Source: Tritrichomonas musculus
Lineage: Eukaryota > Parabasalia > Tritrichomonadida > Tritrichomonadidae
NCBI GenBank assembly: GCA_039105265.1
Contig: JAPFFF010000005.1
Span: 7,053,501-7,117,500 of the forward strand
DNA length: 64,000 nucleotides
Direction: 5' to 3'
The translations under genes and the position numbers were made by a program. The notes beneath the pieces are model-generated. The model was not told the DNA's origin, did not search any database, and saw nothing but the letters and a program-made list of their open reading frames with translations. The first letter of the stretch is position 1. Each line of letters starts with the position of its first letter. Positions 42,832-53,768 of this stretch are shown here, piece after piece.

Positions 42832-45800
42832 TTAAAGCAATAGCTTATTTCTGATTGCATTTTGCTGTTCGTGGGGCAACATGTAAAATGATTTCCGATC
42901 AGGTACGCCAGTCATAGATCCAAACTCTTCATCACGAAGATAAACCTCAGGCACAATTGTTTTTTGCTTCTTCAATTTAATTTCAGATGCAGCGAATTTT
43001 GGCAGTTTTGCATCAGTGAAGCCAGAAGAAGCGAGCATCATTGGGCTAGCGTTTGCAGCCTCTTCAGCTCTTGCCAAGCATTCAGCAAGAACTTCCTGGT
43101 CAATGATTACGTCATTTCTTTGTGCAAGCAACGGAGTTGATCTGAAGATGTCGAAAATAAACTTTCTTGCAGTTGGAATGAAAGTGCATTTTGAAACAAG
43201 TTCGTGAGCGTAAAGGCAATTTTCAGTAGACAAGACGAGTTCATCAACTTTGATTTCTCCATTAGCAGCCTTGAAGAGCAGCTGAGTTGATGAAGTCTGA
43301 TGAATTGGATTCAAAAGAAGCGGTAATTGAACAGCAATTTTTGAAGGAATATTTAATTCACAAACAGATTCGTTCCAATCTTCTTCTTCTTCAAAAGTAA
43401 CCGAATCTTTTTCATCATCACTGAAATGATCTGTTTTGTTATACTCAAAACTGTCATTAATTAAACATTCAGGTGAAATTGGAATTACACAGATATGATC
43501 TCCGAATTCAAAGAATGAAAAACCATTCTTTGTCAAAACTTCATTGATTGGAGGACTTGCAAATACTAACGAAAGACAATCAATTAATGTTCCAATAAGA
43601 ATATAAGACTCACTTTTGAGTGCACAATCAATCATTTCTTGAATGATTTCTGGTTTCGAATTCCGTTGAAGAGAACAAAAATGACCAAGAGCAAAAAGTG
43701 CAGCTCTTTTCTTTTGAATTGATGAATTTTCGGGTTTCAAATGAAGAATTTCTAACAGTTCAGGAATTCGTTTAGTAAGTTTGGATAAGCCTTCATCATT
43801 ATGAGAAATCTCACCGAATAAATGAGGAGGAATTCGAGCATGACCATCAACGAAAATGATAGAAGGAACAGGTTCATTTTTGTTCTCAAAGGCAGATTTT
43901 GCTGCCATATCGAAATTGGAGACGTAATCAAAAATTCCTCGTTTCATCCAATAATCGATTTCATCATCCATAATTTGATTGAAATCGAGTTCTACAAATT
44001 TTGAACGAGGCACGAAATTCCTCAATAAAACGCAATACATTTCACGTGAATATTTTTTAATGATTGGATGAAGAGTTGAATCTTTTGCAACAATAGAAAG
44101 ACATTCTTCACTATTCAAAATCATTTCGCAAAGAAGATTTATTGCATAATTATTCTCAACTTTCGAATGACGAATGAATTGAAGAAGGGTGGTTTCAAGA
44201 CATTGTTTATAAAAGTTCGGAGTTGTCTTACTTTTCCTTCTTAATTCATTCAGTGCAATTTTAACAACGTCTTGTGAATTACTTGAAATAAATAACGAAA
44301 AGAAAAACGTTGAAAAACTTGCTTCTGGATAAAATTGAACCATTCGAAGAAGTCGTTCAACAGATTTCGTAGGACTGAATTTCTTGCCAATGTCAACAAG
44401 TAAGTTTGGCATTTTGTGCTTGGTAAAGATGTGAATTCCTATTTGAATGTTCATCAATTTAAGGAAGCTTTCAATTATCGACCAAACTGGATGATGATCA
44501 TCGATATTCAAATTCGGTGTAACGACCAAATTTAATGAGTTGATGATCGCTAAGATGAATTCTTTGGATTCAAACAAATAGGAAGAATTGTGCTCAATGT
44601 TGCCTTCTTGTGGAAGTAATAAATCAAATAACGCAAACACACATTCAGAAATGATAACGTACGAATCTTGTGGAAAGTCAGAAACTTGACGTGAGCAGAA
44701 ATAATTGAAAATTTTTGAATACAATAAACGTGCACTTGGACTTTGTGCTTCTTGGTTATCATGTGGAAGAACGACCGTTAAAAGAATGTGCACTTTTTTC
44801 CAGTTGATCTCATCTGAATTTACCAAATTTTGAACCGAAAATTGGTCCAACACAAACGAGTTGTTTTGGCTCATCGAATTGTTAGATGAAAAAGAAGGAA
44901 TGCTCGTCGAGTTTGTGTTCGATGGTGGAAGTGAGGGTGCCCCTGGAATTGGAGGCGATAGCCACATTTGGTTGTTGGCCGTTAAGGATTGAAAGGATGG
45001 CAAACATTGCGATATTTTCAATAGTGGAGACGAAGCTGAAAGCTGCTTCTTCATCGATGAACTTGGATCGTTGTAGGAGAGGTTGTTACTGATCAAAATT
45101 TGACCTTTGTTGAAAAAACCGTTAATGTTATCGTTGGTGATAATTGACGTGTTTTTGTAATGTGATGTGTAAAATAATAATTGATCTAAAAAGGTCAATG
45201 TTTCTGAATTGCTTGAATTGATGCTCGTCAATAAATCTATCAAGTTTTGTTTGATCAAATAAAAAAGTAAAAAGCCGGTATAGCCCGTCATTGACGAGTT
45301 TTTGGGACTGTTTAAAAATAGTAATTTTGTGAAGATTTTTATAATCGTCGTTTGAAAATGTGGTAACGTCTTTACAAGTTTTTGAATGGACTTGAATTTG
45401 ATGCCAAAACTAAAAAGTCCTGGCCAGCTTCCGAGAAGTTTGATGACAATACTGGAGGCTTGGTCGAGTTTGACAATCTGATTAAATGCGCCGGATAAAG
45501 ATGATAAAAGTTTGGATGAAAAATGGGGATAATTCATGAATATAAATTGTTTCTCAAAAATGTAAATAAAAAATTCAATAAGATTTTGATCACCAGTTTC
45601 AATAAGATGGTCTACTAAAACTTGAGATACTTCAGGAACGTCTGGAAATTCATCACATAAGAGTATAGCTTGGCAAAGGTATGATACAATTAAGCTATGG
45701 AAATTGTGTTTGGGAGTATAGTAGAGTGAAATTAACGAGCGAACAATAGATACTGGAATTGAATGTCGCATTTTAATTAAAAGTAGAACAATTCGAAATG

Positions 45801-46134
45801 AAACTACTTTTTCTTCATCGACTTTTAAAGGTGGATCTGGCGGTTTTTGTTCAATTGACATGCAAACAAGCTTATCAAATTGATATTCTTCTATTATTGA
45901 AGTAGGTGAATTAATTTCGAAAAAAGAGATGATTCTAAGTGTAGAGCATCTAATAAAAACGTTTTGAGATGTATATATCTGATGTATAATGGGAGAAATA
46001 AAATCAAATGGAATTGTATCAGTGGGATGATCTTCAGCTTCATTTTCAAGAAGTTGTAAAACATTTATTATCGTTGTTGGGTTAAGTTTAAAGTATGAAA
46101 TAACATAAAAACCAATCGCAAAAGGATTTTCCAT
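42832..46134 (-). CDS. Rictor-like TORC2 subunit
   Basis: 1100 residues, intact from ATG 46134. An all-helical (ARM/HEAT-like) N-terminal half ('YTSQNVFIRCSTLRIISFFE', 'SLIVSYLCQAILLCDEFPDV') precedes a low-complexity Ser/Asn/Pro linker near residues 370-440. The C-terminal half has the conserved Rictor/Pianissimo/Ste16 blocks: 'DYWMKRGIFDYV' (about 726), 'PPHLFGEI', 'KKRAALFALGHF' (about 815) and 'LTKNGFSFFEFGDHICVIP'. Rictor is the defining subunit of TOR complex 2, which controls AGC kinases and the cytoskeleton. It is shorter than animal Rictor (about 1700). Assignment rests on motif order and spacing; an alternative is another ARM-repeat scaffold. Confidence 0.75.
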   Translation of the reverse strand: MENPFAIGFYVISYFKLNPTTIINVLQLLENEAEDHPTDTIPFDFISPIIHQIYTSQNVFIRCSTLRIISFFEINSPTSIIEEYQFDKLVCMSIEQKPPDPPLKVDEEKVVSFRIVLLLIKMRHSIPVSIVRSLISLYYTPKHNFHSLIVSYLCQAILLCDEFPDVPEVSQVLVDHLIETGDQNLIEFFIYIFEKQFIFMNYPHFSSKLLSSLSGAFNQIVKLDQASSIVIKLLGSWPGLFSFGIKFKSIQKLVKTLPHFQTTIIKIFTKLLFLNSPKNSSMTGYTGFLLFYLIKQNLIDLLTSINSSNSETLTFLDQLLFYTSHYKNTSIITNDNINGFFNKGQILISNNLSYNDPSSSMKKQLSASSPLLKISQCLPSFQSLTANNQMWLSPPIPGAPSLPPSNTNSTSIPSFSSNNSMSQNNSFVLDQFSVQNLVNSDEINWKKVHILLTVVLPHDNQEAQSPSARLLYSKIFNYFCSRQVSDFPQDSYVIISECVFALFDLLLPQEGNIEHNSSYLFESKEFILAIINSLNLVVTPNLNIDDHHPVWSIIESFLKLMNIQIGIHIFTKHKMPNLLVDIGKKFSPTKSVERLLRMVQFYPEASFSTFFFSLFISSNSQDVVKIALNELRRKSKTTPNFYKQCLETTLLQFIRHSKVENNYAINLLCEMILNSEECLSIVAKDSTLHPIIKKYSREMYCVLLRNFVPRSKFVELDFNQIMDDEIDYWMKRGIFDYVSNFDMAAKSAFENKNEPVPSIIFVDGHARIPPHLFGEISHNDEGLSKLTKRIPELLEILHLKPENSSIQKKRAALFALGHFCSLQRNSKPEIIQEMIDCALKSESYILIGTLIDCLSLVFASPPINEVLTKNGFSFFEFGDHICVIPISPECLINDSFEYNKTDHFSDDEKDSVTFEEEEDWNESVCELNIPSKIAVQLPLLLNPIHQTSSTQLLFKAANGEIKVDELVLSTENCLYAHELVSKCTFIPTARKFIFDIFRSTPLLAQRNDVIIDQEVLAECLARAEEAANASPMMLASSGFTDAKLPKFAASEIKLKKQKTIVPEVYLRDEEFGSMTGVPDRKSFYMLPHEQQNAIRNKLLL

Positions 46135-46338
46135 ACCTCAAAATCCTTTCTTTTATAAAATTTTCAAATTGAAAGATAATGAGATAAAAAAATGTTTTAT
46201 TTAATATATTAGTTCTTGAATATAAAAATGTTGGAAAAGAGAGAATTGTTTTTTTTTTTTTTTTTTTCTCAAAATATTTGAAGACAATAAGATAATATTT
46301 TTATATTTTATATCAATAAATATTCAAAATTCAAGTGT
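46135..46338. other. Intergenic region
   Basis: Short spacer with a long T run at about 46249-46267. It probably holds the Rictor-like promoter (TCAATTT on the minus strand about 30 bp before its ATG is a weak Inr match). Confidence 0.3.
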
Positions 46339-46411
46339 GGTCTCATAGCTCAGTCGGTAGAGCGTTGTGCTGATAACGCAAAGGTCTAGGGTTCGAGTCC
46401 CTGTGGGACCA
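46339..46411 (+). tRNA. tRNA-Ile (GAT)
   Basis: A complete 73-nt cloverleaf with acceptor GGTCTCA/TGGGACC. The A box TAGCTCAGTCGG and B box GGTTCGAGTCC are near-perfect. The anticodon loop CTGATAA gives GAT. The body is eukaryotic tRNA-Ile-like, but the wobble base is G34 rather than the A34 usual in eukaryotes. T7 terminator follows. Confidence 0.95.
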
Positions 46412-46836
46412 TTTTTTTATTTAATTCTTTGTGATTCTTTATAATTTTATTTTTTTTTTTTAATTACCAGAAAAACCTCATCTTGATTTTTGCAGCTGCC
46501 CTTTAGTAGACTACACACGTTTGATCAGACTCTTTTATAAGGTAAATAAAAAGATAAAATCAAACAATAAATACAATTTATATCTTTATAATAAACAATG
46601 ATTTCATATATAATCTCAAAACGCCTGGTTTCAATAAGTATCAAAAAAAAGAACAATTTTTTCATCTTTTAATTAATTTGATGCGTCTCTTTTTTATTCC
46701 AATATAATCAGGTGTTTGATGTCTACTAAAAATATAAATCTAAGGTGCTAAAATAATAATCAAGCTAATATCAAAGAATGAAAATGCTTTGTCTCTCTTG
46801 ATATCAAGTCATCAATTCAAAGTAATGAATTTTTTC
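46412..46836. other. Intergenic region
   Basis: No gene or structured repeat seen between the tRNA-Ile and the TTAA element. Confidence 0.35.
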
Positions 46837-47892
46837 TTAAGGGTGAAGTTCATTTCTGAATTTCCTTCATTTTTTACAACATAATTTTCTTAATAAATAA
46901 TTTTTATTTTTTATATTTTTCAATATATATGTATATTTGCATTATTATTAAATATTATAAATAAATATATTTCTTTAATTATGAAAATATTTGATAAAAA
47001 TAAGAGATTAAGTTCGTCTTTTTCTGCTTTGTTTGAAAATTTGAATTATATTCAATTGCTCTGAATATCTTTTGAATTAAAATATCATGGTAAATATCAT
47101 AGTTATAATTATTTATATTTATGTTTTATTTTAATATAATTATTTAAATTATTAATAAATATTAAATACATAATTATATACTAAATAAATTAAGATATAT
47201 TTATCCAAAAATTGTTTAAAAAATACGTTTTTTAAAAAAATATATTTATCCGATTATTAAATGCCTAAATAAAAAATCGGCTCTTATACGATTCTTACAA
47301 ATTTATTTATTTATTTATATATATATATATTTATTAAGGTACAAATCTTATACGTTACCCAACCGCAATTTTTTTTGACATTTATTTAATTTTTCGACAT
47401 GTTATATAAAAAATAAATAAAAAAATTTTTAATTGAATTATATAAAAAATAAAGTTCAGAAATCAAAATCTGACACCAATTGAAATTTAAACTTTTTCTG
47501 GGAGGGTGCTTTTCTTAAAATTTTAACGTGCCTTTTTTCAATTTTTAACGTATGAGATTTGTACCTTAACTCCAATTTTAAAAATTCAGATAGTTATTTC
47601 AACTTTTTATATATTTTTTATTTTTTTGCTATTCAAAAATTGATCGTTATCGGCTACTTTTAAAATAACGATAATTATCAAAAATTGAAATTTTAAATTC
47701 ATTTTATTTATTTTCATGCCTCTTAATATTTTTAATTTGACTAAATCAAAATTCATATTTAAACATTATATTAATAAGCATTCATGATCTAATTATATTA
47801 TTATTTTTAATAATAATAGTAAAAATTATTAGGATAAATTTGTTTTAAAATATCAAAAATTGAGAAAATGCACGTTTGAACTTCACCCTTAA
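46837..47892. mobile_element. TTAA-flanked non-autonomous transposon (family C)
   Basis: 1056 bp with perfect 16-bp inverted ends TTAAGGGTGAAGTTCA at both borders. Non-coding and AT-rich. A second TTAA element (47334-47569) is nested inside it. Confidence 0.85.
47334..47569. mobile_element. TTAA-flanked MITE (family D), nested
   Basis: 236 bp. The inverted ends match at 24 of 25 positions, beginning TTAAGGTACAAATCT, with TTAA at both borders. It lies inside the family C element and is therefore younger than it. Confidence 0.85.
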
Positions 47893-48875
47893 TATTAAGT
47901 ATTCTTCTGAAAACATTGAATAAAAATTTCACCTTGATAGTTCTCAAAAAAAGATTATAAAAGAAAATTTCACCATAAAAATTGATACATATTTTGAATA
48001 GTTTTCAAAATAGAAAAATACTTATATAGCCAAAAAATATGATTATTTTAATTTTTTTATCAATATTTATAATTAAAAATGTTATGTATAATATTAGAAA
48101 ATCTGTTTTAAAGGTAAAAAATTGGAAAATACAAGTTTCTTAACACTTTCTAAATTATAAGATAATTACGATTAAACTTTTTGAAAGATGGTAAATAATT
48201 ACTTCATCCTATGATGAAAAATAAGATTACTTTAACTGTAAGCTAATTCTAAGCTTTCACTCTTTATTTTTTATTTATTTTGGTAATGACAATCAATATG
48301 AAATCTATTGCAAGAACAATAATATAATTAATATTTTGATTTTATTACAAAAATCTCTTTAAAAAATAATTGAATAGATGTATAAAGTTGAAAAAACAAC
48401 AATTTACGTAAAGAAATTGGTTTACTATGGCTAGAAAGCTAAAAGTTATTTCGATTATTCGTCAAGTTTGTAAAAAAAAATAATTTTAAAATATCCTTAT
48501 TAATAAATAGCAATTTCTTTATTTTATTGGATTAAATTATATTATACTTTAAATTAAATCTAATTATGTATTATTATATTTTTAAATATGAATGTATGAA
48601 AATATTTTTAACAGATAATGGAAAATAAAAATATTGGTATTTTTCATATAAAAAGTTCGATAGTTATGTTTATTTCAAAAAGTTAAATCCACACATTTGT
48701 GTGGTCATTTCATCAAATTACTTAGTCTTGAAGCATAATAAAAATAATAAAAATTTCATAATACATTTAGAATTGCACTCACCAAAAAAATAAAATGATC
48801 TTATTGAAAAATAATTGAAATTTTGAATTTAATGTTTTTTTTTCTGAAAAATAATTATTTTATTTTTGAAATTTG
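47893..48875. other. AT-rich intergenic region upstream of glycogen synthase
   Basis: About 1 kb without coding signal or clear repeat. It should contain the promoter of the glycogen synthase gene; I find no convincing Inr close to its ATG. Confidence 0.35.
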
Positions 48876-51800
48876 ATGAGTTTCGATTCCTTTGCTACAA
48901 GAGTTCCACTCTTTTTACCCGTAACTGATGTGCTTAACCAGCCAATCCATATTGATGAGTTAGAACAGCAATCAATTTCTATTCCTGTTTCTAACACATT
49001 ATTGGAAGTTCTTGCTCATGCCTCTATTAAAGAAGGTTCTGTTACCCACGTTCATGCATTCTTGGATGAGATCATGAAGAACCCAAGCTATTTCTTCCCT
49101 GATGTTCCTCTTGTTTTCGATAGAGAACTTGGCGGTCTTTCTACATTTGTTCCAGATGATGGACAAGAACATACTCTTAACTGGCGTGCTGTCATTCTTG
49201 AATTCCACCTTGCCATTCTTGCCTCTCTTGGATGGACCAATATTTCCAAAAACAAGAAACAAGTTTCATTTACAAACCCTGAAGAGACAGTCTCACGTAG
49301 ACCAACCGGTGACCAAGTTGGAAGCCGTACAAACACTGGCGGAAAGTCATTCAACCCAGGAAGCCTTTCACTTAGGAATCAAAACAGATGCGTTGGATCA
49401 TTCTCAAATGCAAGGAGTACAATAGGTTCAATGAAAATGTCTTTTGACAATATCCAATATGAAGTTGCTCCCCCAATCAATCGTCAAGATACTACACAAG
49501 CAGTCAAAGATATCAGCCAATTGAATCTTGAAGTTAACCCACTTTTAAATCTTTCAATTACTCCCAGCTTTGACAACGCCATCTTCAAGGCAGTCATCCT
49601 TGCTATTTTTGCTCGTGGTCTCTATGATCGTGCTTTAGGTAATTTGATCTTAAACGAATTCTCAACAGAATTTAGCGAAGCCAACATCAAAGCTGGAAGC
49701 ACAATTGACTCAACACCTGTTTTCGAAGCATATTACAACAACATACTATCAACATTGCTCACACCAGAAGGCGAACTCGAAATGCGCGAAAATCTCATAG
49801 CAGATAACATTGAAGCTGTTTTATCCAAGCTTGAAGCTGTTGTTTCATATGATTGCGTTCCACACTCACGCGGAATTTATGAAGAAATCCTTGCTCCCAT
49901 TTGCTACCACGAAAATGCTCAATTTGCTTTACGTGCAGAAAAGTTGTACACAATTCTCCTTAACGGTCACCGCTGGGACGTTAGCAACACAGAAATAGTC
50001 ACTGCTGATCAAGATCTTATCTTTGAAAAGTACCCAGATTCAGTTGTCCTCGTCAGCGCACCACTTGGTGTCAAATCTGCTTTTGGAGTTCTTACAACCT
50101 CCACATACAAAGCATTTTACAGTGGTTACTATGATTACTGCTATGCCAAAGTCTCCTCACTTGGTGACTATGAAATTGATCCAAACAGACCATGTGGAAG
50201 ATTCATTGTTTTGCCAGCAGGAGCCCGTAAAGAAATCATCCACGAACTTCCAGCATATGATGACAAAGGAGTCATTTCCTTTGAAGAACTCGGCAAAAAC
50301 CTTGAAACCCTTGCCAATGCTGGTGTTACTGCAGTCCATATAACTGGTGTTATTGAAAGAAACTTCCTTCATGATCTTACCTCAGTTACTGACCATTCCC
50401 TTATTTCTGAAGAATGTGGAGGCAAAGAAGCATTCAAGCAATTATGTGAACGTGCCAAGACATTCGGATTAAGAGTTCTTATTGACTTTACTCCATGCAT
50501 TTGCCTTCTTAACTCTTCAAAGAAATATTCACCATTTGCAACTTTGACAATTGACCAGAGAGGAAGACTTTTAACAGCAGATATCCCAGACACAGACATG
50601 CTTCTTCTTAACTACAGATCAATCAAATTGTGGGATCTTCTTGCTGCAGAAATCACCGACCTCTGCCAATCATGTGATATCAGTGGTTTCTACTTTGGTC
50701 CACTTTCTCACTGGGATACTGTTCTTGCAAGAAATCTTAAGGAACTTACAAGGAATGATCCAGATCACACTCCTCACTATTCTGTTCAAAACATCATTGA
50801 TGGATCTATTGTCTCAAGCCGTAAGAGTGCACCACGTTGCGGAATGGCAGAAAGAAAGTTCCCATATTCACCATTCCTTTCAAAGCTCATGCGTACCATT
50901 TGGTCCAAAGTTCCAAATGCCTTTGTTTGGATGCAATGCGAAACTGAACAAGAACCATTTGTTGCCAATTCAGGTATCATTCCATCCAACTATGCATTCC
51001 GTAACATTTTCCAGAACACAATTGAACGCTCAGTTCATAATGACAATGTTGATGCCGTTAATGCAAATGATGAACTCATCCAATTTTATGAAGCACGAAA
51101 GAAGCGCAATCCAAAGGGCACAATTAACATTGTTCCATTTGGTGCATTGATGGATGGTCCACACAACATCCCAGCTGAAGGACTTCCAATTGCAATTGAT
51201 CTCCTCTTCTATCTTTCTGATGTCCCACTTATCAGTGGCTGCCTTGATACAGCAATGTTCTATGTCAATGCTTATTCAATGCATAAACAAGCCACAGAAG
51301 AAACATATGTTGAAGTTAGTGAAGATGAAGATGTTGAAGATGATGATGTATTTGAATTATCCATCAAAGAACAAGAAAGAAGGAAGAAATTAAGCAAAGA
51401 AAGCAGTGGTGATAATGCACCAGTTAAACAAAAGAAATGGAGAAGAGTTAGGAGGAAGGTCCTTCGTGCAATTAAATGGTTCCCACCAGCACAAAGATTC
51501 TCTACACTTCTCAAGAACAGAGCAGGAACAAGAACAAAGGCAGATTGGGTTCTTGATGATGGACAACTTCAAATCCTTCCAGTTTCTTATGACTTACATA
51601 CAATGCATGCTATTCTCTCCGTTGCTCGTATTTCAAAGAAAGCTCACAAATGCGCTCTTATTTGTACTTCATTCTACATGTATGACCTTATTTATGAAGT
51701 TGGAATTTGCAACCTTCCACTCTTGAAAGATGCTCCAGCTGAATCAATCCTTGAAATTAAGCCACTTATCGGTGCCTCTGGTCAAGCACAATATTATGCA

Positions 51801-53768
51801 CTAAACGAAGTTACACAAAAGACTTCTGCTCTCTTCCTTGATCTTCCTAAATTTGAAACATGCCTTTATGAAATCACAATTCTTCCACCTCCAATTCCAC
51901 CTAATGTTGCACGTCAACTCATTAGTGATGCTTACAAACGTCTTGAGAATGCAATCAACTACAATTCAATGACTGTTTTAGCACACAACAGCATCTTCAA
52001 CACAATTCATGATTTCATTGACACTGAACCAACAGATGATCAAATCAGAAGCCTTATTCAACTTCTTCCACACTCTGATACTATTTACACAATTCTCAGG
52101 CAATCTCTCTTCATGGCAACAAGACATAAGAAAGTTGACAAGACACTCGTTAAAATCACTGATGATAAAGAAGTAATGGAGCGTGAAGAAAAAGCTCTTA
52201 AGATCATTCATCGTATTGCAGAATCCAAGCTCAGCTTCATTTCTGATATTGGTGTTCAAATCCTCAAGGACAACCTTCTTGGACCAATCATGTTCATCAC
52301 ACCTGAACTTGGTCCATTCTCAAAGATTGGAGGTATCTCAACTATGGTTTGGGATCTTGTTAAAGAACTTGCAGCACTTGGTCTTGATGTCCATTGCGTT
52401 TCTCCATATTACAATGTCAACAACAAAGGTGAAACAGGCTATCTTAAGCAATATGGAGTTGAATTTGTCCAAACAATCGATATTTACATTCCAGAACAAA
52501 CAAAGATTGGAATTCACTATGGTGTTGTCGATGGTGTCAAATTATGGTTCCTTCATCACTATTCATTCTTTGCAGTTGCTTATCCAACAGGTTCAACATC
52601 ATTCAAGCTTCAACTTCTTGTTGTATATGCAAAGGCTGCTCTTGAAATGTGTTGCCAAGTCAGAGTCTATCCTAAGTTGTTCATTACAAACGATTGGCCA
52701 ACAGGTCTTGTTCCAGCCATTGCAAGGAAGCAATTCGGATCAGTCTTTGACAACTCACTCTTCCTCCACATCTTCCACAACCTTGGTGTTGGTTATGCAG
52801 GAAAGATCTGGCCAAACAATGGAGATACTGGCTCATTACGTTATATTCACCAACTTCCAGATGAACTTATTGTTGATAACTTTGACCACTCAATTGATCC
52901 ATCTCAATGCGTTTTACTCTCTACTGATCAATGGGCAACTGTATCTAAGAAATACAGAGATGAACTTCTTGAAGGCTCACCATACAACTGGCTTTTGAAG
53001 AGATATCCAGAACCATTTGCATATTCAAATGGTATCAGATTTATGGAACGTATGGCACAAATCAAGAAGCTTGGAATGTCACACGAACAAGCTAAGAAAG
53101 TCGTTCAAGAGAAATACTTTGGTGCAGCTGATGAATCCAAGTGTCTCTTCATCTTCGTCGGAAGAATTGTTCAACAAAAGGGTGTCCACTTAATCATCGA
53201 TTGCTTCGAAGCTCTTAACAGAGAATATCCAGACAAATTCCAATTCATTGTCGGTGGTTCTGCATATCCAGATGATTCTTCATACGGTCTTCCATGCTCA
53301 CACAAGATGATGGATCTTAAGGCAAGATATCCAAAGAACTTCTGGGCAGATCCTTCTCAATTCTTCTCTGATGGTCTTCTTTGTTACCAAGCTGCAGATT
53401 ATACACTCGTTCCATCAATGTTCGAACCATCAGGTATCGTTCAACAAGAAGCATTCGCATCCTATTGCCCAGTTATCGCTTTCAGAACTGGTGGTTTGGC
53501 TGACACTGTCTTCGAATTCGATAGAGAAAAGAAGACTGGAAACGGTTTCGTCTTCTTATCATTCCAACACCGCGATTACATCATGGCTGTTCAACGTGCA
53601 TACGAAGTATTCCAAGACAAGGAACAATACTCTATTCTTCGAGAAAATGCATTCAAATCAGTTCTTACCGTCGAAGAAGTCGCTGTTCAATGGTCTCGTG
53701 AATTCGCACGTATGTTCACAAAGATTTTCGAAAAACCAGAACCAAAGCCAGAAGAACAAAAGAAGTAA
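48876..53768 (+). CDS. Glycogen synthase (GT5) with GH13-like domain
   Basis: 1630 residues, intact; start taken at ATG 48876. An N-terminal ~430 residues of unknown fold precedes a GH13 alpha-amylase-like domain (about 435-900: 'GRFIVLPAGARKEII', 'GLRVLIDFTPC', 'DISGFYFGPLSHWD'). This lacks the Asp normally found in the GxRxD motif, so it is probably not hydrolytic. The C-terminal ~500 residues are a GT5 glycogen/starch synthase: KIGG at 1150-1153 binds ADP/UDP-glucose; 'LFIFVGRIVQQKGVHLI' and 'PSMFEPSGIVQQEAF' are the second Rossmann half. It extends alpha-1,4-glucan chains in the cytosol. Architecture resembles fungal alpha-glucan synthases without membrane segments. The codons are richer in C and G than in neighbours, pointing to high expression. 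Confidence 0.92.
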   Translation: MSFDSFATRVPLFLPVTDVLNQPIHIDELEQQSISIPVSNTLLEVLAHASIKEGSVTHVHAFLDEIMKNPSYFFPDVPLVFDRELGGLSTFVPDDGQEHTLNWRAVILEFHLAILASLGWTNISKNKKQVSFTNPEETVSRRPTGDQVGSRTNTGGKSFNPGSLSLRNQNRCVGSFSNARSTIGSMKMSFDNIQYEVAPPINRQDTTQAVKDISQLNLEVNPLLNLSITPSFDNAIFKAVILAIFARGLYDRALGNLILNEFSTEFSEANIKAGSTIDSTPVFEAYYNNILSTLLTPEGELEMRENLIADNIEAVLSKLEAVVSYDCVPHSRGIYEEILAPICYHENAQFALRAEKLYTILLNGHRWDVSNTEIVTADQDLIFEKYPDSVVLVSAPLGVKSAFGVLTTSTYKAFYSGYYDYCYAKVSSLGDYEIDPNRPCGRFIVLPAGARKEIIHELPAYDDKGVISFEELGKNLETLANAGVTAVHITGVIERNFLHDLTSVTDHSLISEECGGKEAFKQLCERAKTFGLRVLIDFTPCICLLNSSKKYSPFATLTIDQRGRLLTADIPDTDMLLLNYRSIKLWDLLAAEITDLCQSCDISGFYFGPLSHWDTVLARNLKELTRNDPDHTPHYSVQNIIDGSIVSSRKSAPRCGMAERKFPYSPFLSKLMRTIWSKVPNAFVWMQCETEQEPFVANSGIIPSNYAFRNIFQNTIERSVHNDNVDAVNANDELIQFYEARKKRNPKGTINIVPFGALMDGPHNIPAEGLPIAIDLLFYLSDVPLISGCLDTAMFYVNAYSMHKQATEETYVEVSEDEDVEDDDVFELSIKEQERRKKLSKESSGDNAPVKQKKWRRVRRKVLRAIKWFPPAQRFSTLLKNRAGTRTKADWVLDDGQLQILPVSYDLHTMHAILSVARISKKAHKCALICTSFYMYDLIYEVGICNLPLLKDAPAESILEIKPLIGASGQAQYYALNEVTQKTSALFLDLPKFETCLYEITILPPPIPPNVARQLISDAYKRLENAINYNSMTVLAHNSIFNTIHDFIDTEPTDDQIRSLIQLLPHSDTIYTILRQSLFMATRHKKVDKTLVKITDDKEVMEREEKALKIIHRIAESKLSFISDIGVQILKDNLLGPIMFITPELGPFSKIGGISTMVWDLVKELAALGLDVHCVSPYYNVNNKGETGYLKQYGVEFVQTIDIYIPEQTKIGIHYGVVDGVKLWFLHHYSFFAVAYPTGSTSFKLQLLVVYAKAALEMCCQVRVYPKLFITNDWPTGLVPAIARKQFGSVFDNSLFLHIFHNLGVGYAGKIWPNNGDTGSLRYIHQLPDELIVDNFDHSIDPSQCVLLSTDQWATVSKKYRDELLEGSPYNWLLKRYPEPFAYSNGIRFMERMAQIKKLGMSHEQAKKVVQEKYFGAADESKCLFIFVGRIVQQKGVHLIIDCFEALNREYPDKFQFIVGGSAYPDDSSYGLPCSHKMMDLKARYPKNFWADPSQFFSDGLLCYQAADYTLVPSMFEPSGIVQQEAFASYCPVIAFRTGGLADTVFEFDREKKTGNGFVFLSFQHRDYIMAVQRAYEVFQDKEQYSILRENAFKSVLTVEEVAVQWSREFARMFTKIFEKPEPKPEEQKK

